A DNA stretch of 64,000 nucleotides from a virus. The stretch spans positions 1 through 64,000 of IMG/VR virus record IMGVR_UViG_3300031963_000065; one strand, 5' to 3'. Under the pieces are notes generated by a model. That model had not been told where the DNA came from. It did not search any database and saw only the letters and a list, made by a program, of their open reading frames with translations. This document shows, in pieces, positions 9,031-17,972 of the stretch. A program made the position numbers and the translations under genes. Each line of letters opens with the position of its first letter. Position 1 is the first letter of the stretch.

Positions 9031-11082
9031 TTAGGTAATACAATCAATTACTTGCTTAACTTCTCCATCAAATGGTGGTCTTTCTCCTAGGTTAGCAGCA
9101 AGGATTGCTCCAGAACCATTCTTTGAAATGACCTCAAGTACAGGAATATTAGTTACATCTCTACTATTTATTGGGGTCACCTTGATGATAGCACCAGACT
9201 GGATAAGAACATCATACTCATTTCCTTGGTCATCAACTACAGTATCTCCATCTTCAAAGTCTTGCCCTGGATCAATAACTGTTACGCTATCAACAACATA
9301 TGGAATCTCTTTATCTGCTGGATAGTTCTCACCCTCAGACACAACATAAATGGTATCTACCTGACCATTCTTAACAATAGCTCTAGCAATAGCACCATAT
9401 CCTTGGTTACAACTATCTACAACTTCTACAAATGGTGGGAAGGTATATCCACTTCCTGGATTGGTTACCTTAACACTTATAATACTTCCTGTTTTATACT
9501 TATCTTCACCGATAATACCACCAAGAATAGGAACAGCACTTGCTCCTGTACCACCCCCACCAAAAATATTGATCTTTGGTGGTCCACAAACAATTGGTGG
9601 TCCAGTATAACAAGAACCAAGATCACCAATAAAGTTTGGATCTTTAACTGTTCCAGATATGAAGTCATATGCTCCAGCAATATCTTGAACTCCGTCTAAT
9701 GGGAAACCAGCAAGCTTTGCTGCTGTTGATATTGACTTAGCAGTATTAGCATTATCAATAATTCCTTTGAGATCTGGCTCATCTTGAAATACTGGTCCAT
9801 ATCCTAGTTTATATTTGCAAGCGCCATACTTGTCTTTCTGATTCTTTTTATTACAAGACTTAAGACCAACAAGTCCAAGAAGTGCATCAATACCATTCCG
9901 TAGTAGACCCTCAACACTAAAGTCTTCGAAGAATTGAAGAATCTTAGATATTCCATTAATTGCTGGTAGCAATGCATTATCAATAAGACCAATAATACCA
10001 TTGATCATTGCACCGACAGTTTGATCAGCAACACAATCGACAAAGTTTAGGACATTATTAGCAATAGACTTTAAAAGATCTTTTACAAGATTAAATACTT
10101 TGTCTAAGATTTGATTAACAATACAAGGGATAAGATCTTGAAGTATTTTTACTGGTTGAAGCATAGCAGTTTGTGCCGCTACTCCAGCAAGGTGTGCTGC
10201 TACTGGATTTAAAGTTGCAGCGAAGACTGTAGCATATACAGAAGCATAGAGAAGATCAAGACCCTTGCTTAGAATTGGTTCAAGTTTCTTAAATAACTTA
10301 TTAATCATACCACTGATCATTTTGGTTGCAGCGGTAGTTATTTGTTCTGCCCTAATATCAATCTCTCTATCTACCCAGTCTCTATAATACTCAAGTCCCT
10401 CATCAAACTGTGCCTTTAAGTCTTGGAGAAACTTAACAAATCCTTCAATAGCATTTTTGATCTTGGTAATTGTTCCTTTATTACCTTTAGTATCTTCACC
10501 TTCTGTACCACAAGGTAATCGTATCACCTTTCCATCAGAAGTTCTCTTTGCTGCTGGATTGCTTGGATCTACCTTTTTAGCATCAGAAGGACTAACACCT
10601 ATTGGTTGTTTTGCAGTTGCAGCATTCTGATCTCCAGACTCACTCTTTGATAGTGAGCCTTTCGCTGGTTCTTTGATATACTTATTGTATCCGGAGAATG
10701 GTGCGAATGGTAGTTTCTCACCATCCTTTACAGCGTCGATTGAATTGGCGAATGCACCCATAATAACTGGATGCTGACCATCTGCTCCATCTAGAAAGAA
10801 ACCAATTACAGTATCACCAGGGTTAAAACGAATACTCTTGAATGTATTTGCCGAACCAGTTCCATGACCTGGTGGTAGCATCACATGTGCCCATGGTAAG
10901 TCCTCATTACTTAGTTCCGCTTCACTATAAGGATGATATCCCATAATGCGGACTTTATATCTAATGCCCCAACCTGGACCAGTTGCTTGTTGGTCCCATG
11001 ATTCAATAGGTGGAATCTGCCCTATCCACCAAACAAATCCATCTCTGCCTACAAAATTAGTTTTAAGTGAAAGATCTTCCAT
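9031..11082 (-). CDS. gp5: Baseplate hub/spike protein gp5-like, 683 aa
   Basis: The first ~115 residues match the gp5 OB-fold domain. After the start there is FVGRDGFVWWIGQIPP, then RYKVRIMGYHP, DLPWAHVMLPPGHGTG and FNPGDTVIGFFLDGADGQHPVIMGAF. A long helical region (about 200-450) with hydrophobic helices and a few cysteines follows. The C-terminal third has three tandem beta modules with the motif VTNPGSGYTFPPFVEVVD / VSEGENYPA / VIDPGQDFEDGD. No lysozyme domain is visible where T4 gp5 has one; a separate hydrolase domain is found in the gene at 12382..13935. Role: central hub of the baseplate and membrane-piercing spike base. Confidence 0.8.
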   Translation of the reverse strand: MEDLSLKTNFVGRDGFVWWIGQIPPIESWDQQATGPGWGIRYKVRIMGYHPYSEAELSNEDLPWAHVMLPPGHGTGSANTFKSIRFNPGDTVIGFFLDGADGQHPVIMGAFANSIDAVKDGEKLPFAPFSGYNKYIKEPAKGSLSKSESGDQNAATAKQPIGVSPSDAKKVDPSNPAAKRTSDGKVIRLPCGTEGEDTKGNKGTITKIKNAIEGFVKFLQDLKAQFDEGLEYYRDWVDREIDIRAEQITTAATKMISGMINKLFKKLEPILSKGLDLLYASVYATVFAATLNPVAAHLAGVAAQTAMLQPVKILQDLIPCIVNQILDKVFNLVKDLLKSIANNVLNFVDCVADQTVGAMINGIIGLIDNALLPAINGISKILQFFEDFSVEGLLRNGIDALLGLVGLKSCNKKNQKDKYGACKYKLGYGPVFQDEPDLKGIIDNANTAKSISTAAKLAGFPLDGVQDIAGAYDFISGTVKDPNFIGDLGSCYTGPPIVCGPPKINIFGGGGTGASAVPILGGIIGEDKYKTGSIISVKVTNPGSGYTFPPFVEVVDSCNQGYGAIARAIVKNGQVDTIYVVSEGENYPADKEIPYVVDSVTVIDPGQDFEDGDTVVDDQGNEYDVLIQSGAIIKVTPINSRDVTNIPVLEVISKNGSGAILAANLGERPPFDGEVKQVIDCIT

Positions 11083-11091
11083 TTGTTACTT

Positions 11092-12381
11092 TTAAATATC
11101 CCTGAATGTATCTCTAAGTAGCTTCATTGATGTTAGAGATTGTGTACCATCAAAATAATGACAGAGTTCTTTTATCATATATAGACCACTATTCTCAGGG
11201 TCAAAATCATTACTGTTTGCTGAAATTTTAAGGAAATTGCATCGTATAACATCACCAGATCTTAAATTATTATTTAATGGAACAGTCATATTGAGTGTTT
11301 GCATGAACAAATAATTGTATCTAAAGAAAGCGTCTCTTTGATATAACTTAGCATCATTACCAGGTTGTTTGCTCACATCTTTCTCCAACACACCAACATC
11401 GAGAACTGATGAGATAATTCTACTTGGAACAGTGTCAAAAGAGAAGTTACCAGAACCAAAAATTTTAGGAATATCTGGATCGTCACCAAGGAATGTTGCG
11501 TTCTTAGCAAAATCAGTTATTGTTCTCTTTCCTTCTTGCTGAAGACTAAACTTACTTTGATATGGATCATATTCAGTAAAGAATGATGCATACGTTCCTA
11601 GTCTAAGTTTTTCTAATAAGTCATTATTTCTATTAACAGAATAACTCAATATCCTTTGATCAGTTGACTTCTCAATATCTTGGTCCTCTTGATGATAATA
11701 TTCTGCTTTTGGACTTGCTTTTCCATCAATAATAAGTTTGTCGATAGATCTGAAGTTGTATCCATCTATAGTTTCATAGAAAAAGTATCCAGGAACATTG
11801 GTATCTGGAATAGACTTTGATGCTAACCAAGTCAGAACATCGAAAGGTCTTCTCAAGTTTCCAATAAAACTATATTGATTACTAACGACATCAGATTTCA
11901 ATGTTTTTTGAGATTGTAAACCTTCCTTTATAATGTTTTCTATATGATCAGTTATTTGAGCTCTTGGAAATTTTTTGTATAGTCTTGAAGTTTCATTAGT
12001 AATTGCTTCTCTTGATACTAACTTTAATGTAAATGTTTCTCTTTGACCTTCTCTGATAACATTTGTAATTTTAGAGACGTACAATGGTTCATCAACAAGA
12101 TCAATACCAGATTTATTTTTATCACTGTTACCAGCAATTTTTATGAATACTCTTTCGCCACCTCTTAACGGAAGACCACTGTAGATTGACTGCAATGAAC
12201 CATCTTTTCCAGGAATTGTTCCTCCCGTATTAGATACGGTAATCTCTGCTGTGATAGTTGGTGAAAAAACATCTTCATAATATTTGATAGCAACTACACC
12301 GAGTCTCATATCAATGGTTCTTGTACCATCACCAGACTCTATGGTAATTTGTTCGAATATTGATGCGTCTCTTGCTGCCAT
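11092..12381 (-). CDS. Baseplate hub protein, gp27-like, 429 aa
   Basis: The N-terminal half (residues 1-180) is a beta-rich domain (TIDMRLGVVAIKYYEDVFSPTITAEITVSNTGG, then PLRGGERVFIKIAG). Later parts (PFDVLTWLASKSIPD..GYFFYETIDGYNFRSIDKLI; LRSGDVIRCNFLKI) resemble the hub fold of gp27/VgrG-like proteins, in which a tube-like domain binds the gp5 spike. It lies between gp5 and a tail protein with a hydrolase domain, matching the T4 order gp27-gp5 in function. I call it gp27-like from pattern and location. A profile search would settle it. Confidence 0.6.
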   Translation of the reverse strand: MAARDASIFEQITIESGDGTRTIDMRLGVVAIKYYEDVFSPTITAEITVSNTGGTIPGKDGSLQSIYSGLPLRGGERVFIKIAGNSDKNKSGIDLVDEPLYVSKITNVIREGQRETFTLKLVSREAITNETSRLYKKFPRAQITDHIENIIKEGLQSQKTLKSDVVSNQYSFIGNLRRPFDVLTWLASKSIPDTNVPGYFFYETIDGYNFRSIDKLIIDGKASPKAEYYHQEDQDIEKSTDQRILSYSVNRNNDLLEKLRLGTYASFFTEYDPYQSKFSLQQEGKRTITDFAKNATFLGDDPDIPKIFGSGNFSFDTVPSRIISSVLDVGVLEKDVSKQPGNDAKLYQRDAFFRYNYLFMQTLNMTVPLNNNLRSGDVIRCNFLKISANSNDFDPENSGLYMIKELCHYFDGTQSLTSMKLLRDTFRDI

Positions 12382-13935
12382 TTATACTACACTAGAAAGG
12401 AACTTATTTTTTATATTATTACTATTTACCCCAGCAACTATAATAACAGAACCACTATTTGTTTCTCCACCAACATATTCTGTTTGCTTTACAGTATTAT
12501 TTAAAATTAAAGTATTTGTTCTTGGTTGTGGTTTTGCATTTTGCAAAGCCATAGCAAGTTGAGATGAATAGTCTTTTTTAGATGAACCTACCCATTCACC
12601 AATTTTTGGAGACTTAGGATCTCCAGGAATTCCGGGAGCACCCTCTTTACTCGCATCAGGCATAGCAGTATTTCGTTTTGGGGGGCTTTTTGGTGGTGGT
12701 GCTTGTGGTTGTGGTTTTGGTAGGTTAAGTGATGCTGGACCACTAAGCATCGGATCTTTGGATGGATCCACAAGGAACTGGTTATCTTGGTTTGTACCAC
12801 GCCAGACGGAACCAGGAATTATTCCATTAGCATCTGCCCGAATATTATTTCGTGGATCGCTATCACTATTAACTGCCCTAACTGTTGCTGGACTACCTCT
12901 AAACTCTAGAGCACCGCCAACAAATTTTGCTGCACTTGCTTGTCTTTTTGGATCGGATAGAAGACTAATAACTTTTAATAGAGTTGCCTGACTTTGACCA
13001 GACCATGCAGATGCTTGCCCTAAAGTACGTATTGATTTAAATGCTCCACTACCTCTAGTGTACACACCTTGAAACTGTCCGGGAGCACCAAGAACATCAG
13101 TATAGTTAGTACCATATCCAGGGTGTGCAACTCTATTAGCAACCACCTGCAGCATGTCGGCGTATCCCTGGTCACTACTACCTTCTGTGGTGAGTGCCGC
13201 AGCGATACGATACATTTCAGCAGACTTTGGATCTGGAAGTTGTGCTGAACCTCCTCCAGGATCTACTCCACCACCTCCACCATCATCACTACCTCTATCA
13301 AATTCATAATCCTCAATTCCAAGTAATTTCTTAACATCCTGCTTAAGTAAAAGTATTACAGAATTTATTGAATTATCCATTTGGACGAAGGAATCCTTCA
13401 TTTGATTCATTCCTTTGTCTACTGCTACTCTTACAGCATTAAAATCAAATCTAACAAGACCAGAAGAAATTTCACCAACCATATCACCAAATCCTATCAA
13501 AAAGTTTTGAAGACCCTCTCTAAAATTATTGAGATATTGGAAATATGTCTTCATCCTCTCAATGAGAGCTTGAGCCATTTTAATGATATTTGGGAGATTG
13601 GTCAAAGCCCATCCAACTAGTAATGTTCCAAGAAAATCAAGTATTCTACCCAAGAAACCTCTTGTGCTATTTGCTACAGCACTAGTAGATCTTGATATTG
13701 CACCCTGAATTGATGATGCCTCTACAATATCCTCTCTTTCTTTTCTTCTTGTCGCTTCTCTTCTCTGATTAAATGCTTTTATACTCGCTGAAAAAGATTT
13801 TCTCTTATTTGTTGTAGACTGTATAATTGTTGTTCTAACAGTTGCAGCAGATTCTCTTGTCCTAAGAAGACTTTTGTTAAGTCCAGATAAAGACTTATTA
13901 ATGCTAGTTACATTTATGGAAGAACGATACGCCAT
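12382..13935 (-). CDS. Tail/baseplate-hub protein with SleB-type cell-wall hydrolase domain, 517 aa
   Basis: Residues 1-70 are basic and coiled-coil-like. Residues ~80-115 are hydrophobic (GFLGRILDFLGTLLVGWALTNLPNIIK). A linker with GGGGGVDPGGG leads into a domain at about 240-375 that fits the SleB / hydrolase_2 family: YRIAAALTTEGSSDQGYADM, then LQVVANRV and later FQGVYTRGSGAFKSI. The family glutamate would be the E in LTTEGSS. The Pro-rich C-terminus (PKPQPQAPPPKSPPKR) is probably flexible. This would be the tail-borne murein hydrolase that opens a hole at entry, replacing the lysozyme domain missing from gp5. The hydrophobic N-terminal segment is shared in style with the adjacent 470-aa protein. 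Confidence 0.65.
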   Translation of the reverse strand: MAYRSSINVTSINKSLSGLNKSLLRTRESAATVRTTIIQSTTNKRKSFSASIKAFNQRREATRRKEREDIVEASSIQGAISRSTSAVANSTRGFLGRILDFLGTLLVGWALTNLPNIIKMAQALIERMKTYFQYLNNFREGLQNFLIGFGDMVGEISSGLVRFDFNAVRVAVDKGMNQMKDSFVQMDNSINSVILLLKQDVKKLLGIEDYEFDRGSDDGGGGGVDPGGGSAQLPDPKSAEMYRIAAALTTEGSSDQGYADMLQVVANRVAHPGYGTNYTDVLGAPGQFQGVYTRGSGAFKSIRTLGQASAWSGQSQATLLKVISLLSDPKRQASAAKFVGGALEFRGSPATVRAVNSDSDPRNNIRADANGIIPGSVWRGTNQDNQFLVDPSKDPMLSGPASLNLPKPQPQAPPPKSPPKRNTAMPDASKEGAPGIPGDPKSPKIGEWVGSSKKDYSSQLAMALQNAKPQPRTNTLILNNTVKQTEYVGGETNSGSVIIVAGVNSNNIKNKFLSSVV

Positions 13936-13940
13936 TTAAC

Positions 13941-15353
13941 TTATGCCCATCCAGTATTAAAGTAACGATACGAAGTATACTTGTGAAAATTATCTGGATC
14001 TGAAGTAGCAATGCTAGGCAGATAGTTAGCAGAACCTAGATCTTGTGTTGGTACATTTCTTGCACTAGCAGTAGATTCATTATTAATTACTGTTACATTA
14101 CCTCCAGAGTCTGAACTTTTTAATGACTGGAGATTATCATTAGATTTTTTTGGTGGTGCATTTATTTCTGGAGATGGTGTTTTAAATAATGGTCCTTGTC
14201 CAGTAAACGCATCTAGTAAATTAATCTCTGTATTCAAGAATGGATTATCTTTACCAATATCGCTTCCCTTATAAAATTCCTTACCAAGACCAATCAATGC
14301 TGGAATAGCAAATGTTCCAGCTATTGTTAACGGTATTGTGAATTTTGGACCTAGAACATAGTTTAATGCTGATAGAGCACCGCCAGCAGCAAAACCTGTA
14401 CCAGAACCAGCGATCATTTCACCAACAGATGATCCAAAAAGCGTATCGTATATTGCAGACGCACCTGCAGCGAATAAACCACCTTTAAGTACTGATGAAC
14501 CAAAAGGACTTCCTTTAGAACCAGATGAAGCAGGTGGAGCTCCACTAGATCCTGCTTTACCTCCAGGTGAAGTTTTTGCTGGTGGTGCTGATGGTTTTGG
14601 TTTTGTTGGAGTTGGTTTTGTTTTTGGTTTTAAACCTATTCCTGCCGCTATACCTGCAGCAGCAGTTTTAACTAAATTGAGTAGTGCAGCAACAGGTCTA
14701 ATTAATAAGTTTCTAAAAATAGAACTACCCAACTTAGAAGTAAGTCTGGTAAGATAACCAAGTATAGTTCTAAATCCACCACTAAACAATAAGAAAATAC
14801 CAGTTACAACACCAATATTCTTCAAGAACTTTTGCTTAAGTTCTTCTAGTCTTTCTTTATCACCAGATATCAAGGCACTAATAGTTGATAGCGCCATATT
14901 TCCTAGGAAACCACCTAGGAGAATCATAAAGAAGCTTGATAATCTACCTAGAGTAAATCTTGCTTTATCGCCAACTTTTTTAATCGGAGTCAAAAGAGCA
15001 GACTGCATTTTGCGTTCAACGACGCTTTCTTTACCTTCTCTGATTTTCTGCTCTGCTAAGATTTCTTCCTGTCTTATCTTCTGAGATTCTCTTGCCTGAT
15101 CTAATGCAGAATCTTCTCTTACTCTTTCAGCAATACCATTCAGAGAAGCACTTAGAGCACTAACTTGATTACTAAGATTTATAAGGGAAGAATTAATATT
15201 ATCAAAAGCAAGTCTATTCTGCTGCAGCGCAAGCGTAGTTCCATAATCTTCCCTTGGCTGTTGGTCTTGGGGACGATTCAGAAACGAAAAAGAGGATACT
15301 CTAGTTCTTCTTACTCTTAAACCAGTTGTGATTGGCGATGAAAACTCAGCCAT
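13941..15353 (-). CDS. Tail structural protein, possible tape-measure/hub component, 470 aa
   Basis: The N-terminal ~140 residues are strongly charged coiled coil (AERVREDSALDQARESQKIR...). Two hydrophobic segments follow (SSFFMILLGGFLGNMALSTIS; IGVVTGIFLLFSGGFRTILG), then a Lys/Pro linker (KPKTKPTPTKPKPSAPPAK) and a Gly/Ala-rich hydrophobic C-terminal half. The mix of coiled coil and membrane-like helices is typical of tape-measure or hub proteins that leave the tail tip and enter the membrane. It lies next to gp26 and the small 60-aa gene, where T4 keeps hub-assembly genes. No sequence motif proves the role. Confidence 0.5.
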   Translation of the reverse strand: MAEFSSPITTGLRVRRTRVSSFSFLNRPQDQQPREDYGTTLALQQNRLAFDNINSSLINLSNQVSALSASLNGIAERVREDSALDQARESQKIRQEEILAEQKIREGKESVVERKMQSALLTPIKKVGDKARFTLGRLSSFFMILLGGFLGNMALSTISALISGDKERLEELKQKFLKNIGVVTGIFLLFSGGFRTILGYLTRLTSKLGSSIFRNLLIRPVAALLNLVKTAAAGIAAGIGLKPKTKPTPTKPKPSAPPAKTSPGGKAGSSGAPPASSGSKGSPFGSSVLKGGLFAAGASAIYDTLFGSSVGEMIAGSGTGFAAGGALSALNYVLGPKFTIPLTIAGTFAIPALIGLGKEFYKGSDIGKDNPFLNTEINLLDAFTGQGPLFKTPSPEINAPPKKSNDNLQSLKSSDSGGNVTVINNESTASARNVPTQDLGSANYLPSIATSDPDNFHKYTSYRYFNTGWA

Positions 15354-15528
15354 TTAGTTCAGATTGCTGTTGTTTTAAATTTTCTTCCTCAATATATTGT
15401 TTTAGGAAAGTGAGATAAACTTCTCTTTCCCAAGGTATCATATTCTCTAGTTCAGTCAATGAGTATTTATGATGCTGCATCAAGGCAAAATTTATCTTGT
15501 AGTATGACTCAAGATCTTCATGAGCCAT
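15346..15528 (-). CDS. Small baseplate-hub assembly protein candidate, 60 aa
   Basis: A 60-residue acidic helical protein (YYKINFALMQHHKYSLTELE, then MIPWEREVYL). The segment 'LMQHHKYSLTELENMIPWER' is typical of short tail-assembly chaperones translated next to a longer partner. Here the partner is gp26, whose stop is 2 nt upstream. The 3' end overlaps the following 470-aa gene by 8 nt. T4 has small hub-assembly catalysts (gp51, gp28) in this functional group. Which one this corresponds to is not clear. Confidence 0.55.
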   Translation of the reverse strand: MAHEDLESYYKINFALMQHHKYSLTELENMIPWEREVYLTFLKQYIEEENLKQQQSELNG

Positions 15529-15530
15529 AC

Positions 15531-16247
15531 TTACCCGAAAAAAGCATTTAATCCCTCCAGAACAATTTCATTTTCAACCTTTGTATTTGGATTCATCACC
15601 GTAACAGTATGAGACAATTTTGGCATTGTCTCAAAGAATGTTTCAATCTCTTTGAATTGTTTTGAACTCAACTGCTCAAGAAATTCTCTAAGTTCTTTCT
15701 TAGAACAGTCCGATGCTGACCAAGACTCTTCCTCAGAATAGACTTGCTCAATGCAGGAAGAGATTAGATCAAAAGTATTATCTAAGTTTAGCTCTTCGGT
15801 GCTGAAATTATTTTTCACAAATTCTTCCATAGATGGATACTTCATCCTCAGAATAAGATCATTATCAAGTTTGATATCTCTATTATGGTTCTTTCCAGTC
15901 TCAACTTTGATATCATCTAAGTTGATTGTTACGGGAACTTGGGTAGTTCCATCATCTGGACATGTTACAATAACTTCCACTTCTTCGCCAACAGATTTAC
16001 CTCTGATGTTCAAAAAGATATATTCAATATCAAATGTAGACAGTTGTTCGATTTTAATTCCTCTGCTTAGGATACAGTTAGAAATAACTTCCTTAACAGC
16101 ATTTGTGATTTGCTTATCATCTTCGCTTTCCATTGCGATGATAAGAATCTTTTCTTCTCTTACAAGAAAAGGGCGATATCTAATTTTCTTTCCATTAGAA
16201 GGAAGTTCCAACTCATAGGTTGGTGTAGATATTTTTGGTAAAGGCAT
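15531..16247 (-). CDS. gp26: Baseplate hub assembly protein gp26
   Basis: A 238-aa protein of the T4 gp26 / T4-baseplate family: N-terminal PLPKISTPTYELELPSNGKK, then RYRPFLVREEKILIIAMESE and TFDIEYIFLNIRGKSVGE. The central part (about 90-120) carries CPDDGTTQVPVTINLDDIKV. It acts in assembly of the central baseplate hub. It is the first gene of the leftward hub operon and has a late-promoter octamer 26 nt upstream. Confidence 0.8.
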   Translation of the reverse strand: MPLPKISTPTYELELPSNGKKIRYRPFLVREEKILIIAMESEDDKQITNAVKEVISNCILSRGIKIEQLSTFDIEYIFLNIRGKSVGEEVEVIVTCPDDGTTQVPVTINLDDIKVETGKNHNRDIKLDNDLILRMKYPSMEEFVKNNFSTEELNLDNTFDLISSCIEQVYSEEESWSASDCSKKELREFLEQLSSKQFKEIETFFETMPKLSHTVTVMNPNTKVENEIVLEGLNAFFG

Positions 16248-16273
16248 AACAACCCAAAAAGTTCAGTTAAAAA

Positions 16274-16281
16274 TATTTATC
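16274..16281 (-). promoter_or_regulatory. T4-type late promoter octamer (GATAAATA)
   Basis: The minus strand reads GATAAATA upstream of gp26, overlapping the 3' end of the preceding 266-aa gene. It matches NATAAATA and would drive the hub operon. Confidence 0.5.
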
Positions 16282-17077
16282 TAGGTCCATAGGGGCTATT
16301 GTAGACTTGTCCCTTGTTAAGTGCTTCAGCATAAGTCATACCTTCAGGAATAAATCTAACTCCACCAGCCTGAGCAGCACCAGCAGAAACTGGAACATAT
16401 CTCTGTCCTTCATTACCAGTTGATTGATTTGAATTATCATTTTTCTTATTATCATCAGTTCCTCTGTGAATAGAGTAACTATCACTTCTACCACAAATAT
16501 ATCTGTCGTAACTAAAGCGTACTGATGCTTTTAATATCTCCGATGCATCATATTTCACTACTGTTGATGAAAGATCTCTTGGAAAAAGACCCCAGAAAGT
16601 ATATTCTATATCTTCTTTATAATCTCTATCAAACTTAATAATTTTTGTTTGGTTTGATTTATAATCTTCTGGATATTCCATCCTAAAATAATAATCATCA
16701 GATGCTTTTCTATGTGCGGATCCATTAGAAATGAAGTCCATCCAATGTTCTAAGAACTTCAGAGTTTTATACTCATTATCAACATAAAACTCAAGACCTA
16801 TCTCAGTAAACAATCTTGTGTGAGCCATATTTTCAACGACTCCCATAAAGTTTCCCTTAATATTCGCAGTAGCAAGAGCACTTCCAGGTAACGAAGCAGA
16901 ATAGCACAGAAGTCCTGATGTCTCAGTAATAAACCTATAACCAACTCCACGGACATTCAAATGTTGTCTTAAAGGTAATGGTAGACCACCAAAAACAACC
17001 TGATAATGTGAAGTTTGCGCTAGATTTGTTAGTGCTGGTTTAAAATCCGATATCCTTCTTGGTCTAGGTGCTGCCAC
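16277..17077 (-). CDS. Baseplate-tail tube initiator, gp54/gp19-fold-like, 266 aa
   Basis: The start is GTG at 17077; no in-frame ATG exists before an upstream stop. The protein has a tail-tube-like core: YQVVFGGLPLPLRQHL, TSGLLCYSASLPGSALATANI, then HTRLFTEIGLEFYVDNEYKTL and YTFWGLFPRDLSSTVVKYDA. This pattern of tube protein gp19 is shared by gp54 and gp48, which cap the baseplate and start tube growth. I favour gp54 because a clear gp48 candidate lies at 17973..19049. The C-terminal ~60 residues are a polar tail. It is divergent from gp4 across a 41-nt gap. Confidence 0.55.
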   Translation of the reverse strand: MAAPRPRRISDFKPALTNLAQTSHYQVVFGGLPLPLRQHLNVRGVGYRFITETSGLLCYSASLPGSALATANIKGNFMGVVENMAHTRLFTEIGLEFYVDNEYKTLKFLEHWMDFISNGSAHRKASDDYYFRMEYPEDYKSNQTKIIKFDRDYKEDIEYTFWGLFPRDLSSTVVKYDASEILKASVRFSYDRYICGRSDSYSIHRGTDDNKKNDNSNQSTGNEGQRYVPVSAGAAQAGGVRFIPEGMTYAEALNKGQVYNSPYGPR

Positions 17078-17118
17078 TCTAAATACCTTATACGAGTCTT
17101 ACATTATTAGTTATTTAG

Positions 17119-17556
17119 ATGGCATATAAGGGAAAGTATCAACCTTCTAACCCAAAAAAATACAAAGGTGACCCATCAAATATAATCTATAGATCATTAT
17201 GGGAAAGAAAGTTTTGTCGTTACTGTGATAATAACCCAAATATATTAGAATGGGGTAGTGAAGAAATGTATGTGTGGTATAAGTCTCCAGTAGACAATAA
17301 ACCACATAGATATTTTCCAGACTTTTACATTAAAGTAAAAGAATCAACTGGAAACATTAAAAAGTATATTATTGAGATTAAACCTCTACGTCAAACTGCA
17401 CCTCCACCAAAACCAAAGAGACAAACTCAAGGTTACTTGCGTGAGGCATACGAGTATGCTAAAAACCAGGCAAAGTGGGAAGCAGCAAAAGAATGGTGTC
17501 TTGATAGGGGTTATGAGTTCAGAGTCTTTACTGAGAAAGAATTAGGTATCAAGTAA
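17119..17556 (+). CDS. gp4: Head completion protein gp4
   Basis: A 145-aa protein with the signature of T4 gp4 (gp50): MAYKGKYQPSNPKKYKGDP, then NIIYRSLWERKFCRYCD, EWGSEEMYVWYKSPVD, HRYFPDFYI and YIIEIKPL. The YFPDFYI...IIEIKP pattern is a PD-(D/E)XK-like nuclease core (D of FPDF, E-x-K of EIKP), so it may trim DNA ends at the finished head. It is the first gene of the short plus-strand operon. The stop overlaps the next start (TAATG). Confidence 0.85.
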   Translation: MAYKGKYQPSNPKKYKGDPSNIIYRSLWERKFCRYCDNNPNILEWGSEEMYVWYKSPVDNKPHRYFPDFYIKVKESTGNIKKYIIEIKPLRQTAPPPKPKRQTQGYLREAYEYAKNQAKWEAAKEWCLDRGYEFRVFTEKELGIK

Positions 17557-17963
17557 TGCCTAGAAAGACAGTCAAGCAACAAACAACAAAAAGACCCACA
17601 GATACGGATACAAATGTAAACCGAGTCCGTGGGATAAGTGATAGTATTATTGGTATCAAAGACCCTGATGATATTATGGTAGAACTCTTAGCAGTTCTAA
17701 ATGAAGGACCTAAGATACCTGAAGCAGGTAAGATTTATATCTTTGTTTACAGCGCCAAGACAGCATCACTGAACTATGATCAAAACCCTTTTGTTGCTGT
17801 TACTGATGTATTCCAGTGGGGTTTTCGTGGTCTGAACTTCCATTGGGGTGAGACCAGACAATATACTTGGAATGAAGTTGCTGGTGGGTTGTATGAAGTC
17901 TATCCATCGGAAGTGAAAGATTTGCAGATGATACCTTTTGCTAATTTTCGACTAAATACTTAA
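17556..17963 (+). CDS. Conserved virion-module protein of unknown function, 135 aa
   Basis: The first ~30 residues are basic and disordered-looking. The rest is a compact alpha/beta domain (DIMVELLAVLNEGPKIPEAGKIYIFVYSAKT, then VTDVFQWGFRGLNFHWGETRQYTW). It is translationally coupled to gp4 (TAATG) and lies 10 nt before gp48. Its invariable place between gp4 and baseplate genes implies a role in head or tail completion. I do not recognise a T4 counterpart. Confidence 0.65.
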   Translation: MPRKTVKQQTTKRPTDTDTNVNRVRGISDSIIGIKDPDDIMVELLAVLNEGPKIPEAGKIYIFVYSAKTASLNYDQNPFVAVTDVFQWGFRGLNFHWGETRQYTWNEVAGGLYEVYPSEVKDLQMIPFANFRLNT

Positions 17964-17972
17964 AAAACATAA

